From Acidobacteriaceae bacterium (GTDB lineage Bacteria > Acidobacteriota > Terriglobia > Terriglobales > Acidobacteriaceae), in the NCBI GenBank assembly GCA_003156495.1, contig PMHC01000308.1, positions 1 to 14,495 of the forward strand: a stretch of DNA of 14,495 nt, in the 5' to 3' direction. Within the stretch, counting starts at the first letter, position 1; the number at the start of each line of letters is the position of its first letter. The position numbers and the translations under genes are program-made. Of this stretch, positions 13,894 to 14,495 are shown in pieces. Below the pieces are notes generated by a model that saw only the letters and a list, made by a program, of their open reading frames with translations, was not told where the DNA came from and ran no database searches.

Positions 13894-14495
13894 ATGCAAA
13901 CCGATCCCATGGAAGAACATCAGCGGCTGGCGGCGCACTATCGGCAGATGTGCGACGGAGAACTGTGCGAGTTGGCCTACGATTTTGCCGATTTGACCGA
14001 AGCGGCGCGGCAGGCGCTACGCGACGAGATGCGCAGCCGCGGCCTGGGCGAGCCGGAAAAACCGGCAGAAGCGCCGCAGCCGGTCGCGCCAAAGGCCGTC
14101 GAAGGCCAAGAAGCCGGGCCGGCGGAATACACCTGGAAAAAAATTTTATGTGAGTGCGAGAGCGGCGTTGAGGCCTGGCAGCTAGCCGAAGCGCTGCGGC
14201 GGGCAGGAATCGAAAGCTGGATTGAGGGCGCGGGAAAATATTCGCCTTTTTCAAACCTCGATCTGCCGCATCCGCGCCTGCTGGTGGCCGCCGATCAGCA
14301 CGATCAGGCGCGCGCCGTGGCCGCGCAGCCTATTCCGCCGGAGATTGTCGAGGCCTCGCGGACCGAAGCACCGGCCTACGAACCGCCCGTTTGCCCCCAG
14401 TGCGGGGCCGCCGATCCGATTCTTGAAGGCGTCGAGCCGGAAAATATCTGGCGATGCGAGCAATGCGACGCACAGTGGACCGAAGAGGCCGCCAA
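13894..14495 (+). CDS. DUF2007-like zinc-ribbon protein (3' end outside the window)
   Basis: The frame is open from ATG 13894 to the window edge (200 codons), so the protein is incomplete. Residues 10-52 are helical, with the pattern LTEAARQALRDEMRSRGL. A Pro/Ala/Glu linker follows (54-78). Residues ~82-145 look like the DUF2007 'signal-transducing' fold: LCECESGVEAWQLAEALRRA then GIESWIEG and LLVAADQHDQARAVAA. A zinc ribbon ends the visible part, with CPQC (167-170) and CEQC (188-191). The fold assignment is by resemblance and the function is not known. An alternative ATG is at 13909. The gene is divergent from tRNA-Thr and has high GC codon use like ffh and lpxC. Confidence 0.8.
   Translation, partial: MQTDPMEEHQRLAAHYRQMCDGELCELAYDFADLTEAARQALRDEMRSRGLGEPEKPAEAPQPVAPKAVEGQEAGPAEYTWKKILCECESGVEAWQLAEALRRAGIESWIEGAGKYSPFSNLDLPHPRLLVAADQHDQARAVAAQPIPPEIVEASRTEAPAYEPPVCPQCGAADPILEGVEPENIWRCEQCDAQWTEEAA

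Noticed and set aside
13856..14254. 132-codon minus-strand frame near the right end
   Set aside because: It is antisense to the DUF2007-like gene, and its translation is Pro/Arg/Ala-rich shadow.

Overview
The window looks like a chromosomal segment of a Gram-negative, moderately GC-rich bacterium. I infer Acidobacteriota, class Terriglobia. lpxC shows a lipid A outer membrane. Genes start with GTG or TTG as well as ATG. There is a DUF2007-like zinc-ribbon protein and a glycosyltransferase/toroid fusion paired with a GH130 enzyme. No 16S or ribosomal marker is present, so the phylum rests on gene style only.

Left part (1-4800): the 3' portion of ffh (SRP GTPase), a tRNA-Gly(CCC) on the minus strand, a secreted GH43 glycosidase (minus), a small very basic protein (plus) followed by a long hairpin, and a membrane-anchored protein of unknown function (minus). 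A possible gene relic lies at 3081-3320.

Middle (4900-8290): an orphan oligopeptide-type ABC ATPase and lpxC, both on the plus strand, converge on an alpha/beta hydrolase and a 120-residue hypothetical gene, both on the minus strand. lpxC has a TTG start, a good ribosome binding site and an intrinsic terminator.

Right part (8350-13490): this is the most interesting region. Two copies of a 110-bp non-coding repeat (8355-8464 and 13376-13485) lie in opposite orientation about 5 kb apart. They have 15-bp terminal inverted repeats and are identical at about 96 of 110 positions by eye. They look like a MITE, possibly TA-targeting. Between them lies a minus-strand operon: a GT4 glycosyltransferase fused to a predicted alpha/alpha-toroid domain, a GH130 mannoside phosphorylase whose start overlaps the GT4 stop, and a small CxxC-CxxC zinc-ribbon protein. 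The operon is followed upstream by about 1.27 kb of apparently non-coding, partly AT-rich DNA. I infer that GT4 and GH130 act on one beta-mannoside or related polymer or oligosaccharide. The inverted MITE pair gives the block the layout of a possible composite cassette.

Right end (13490-14495): a strong terminator, tRNA-Thr(CGT) on the minus strand, and a divergent plus-strand gene for a DUF2007-like zinc-ribbon protein that may be leaderless and runs off the window.
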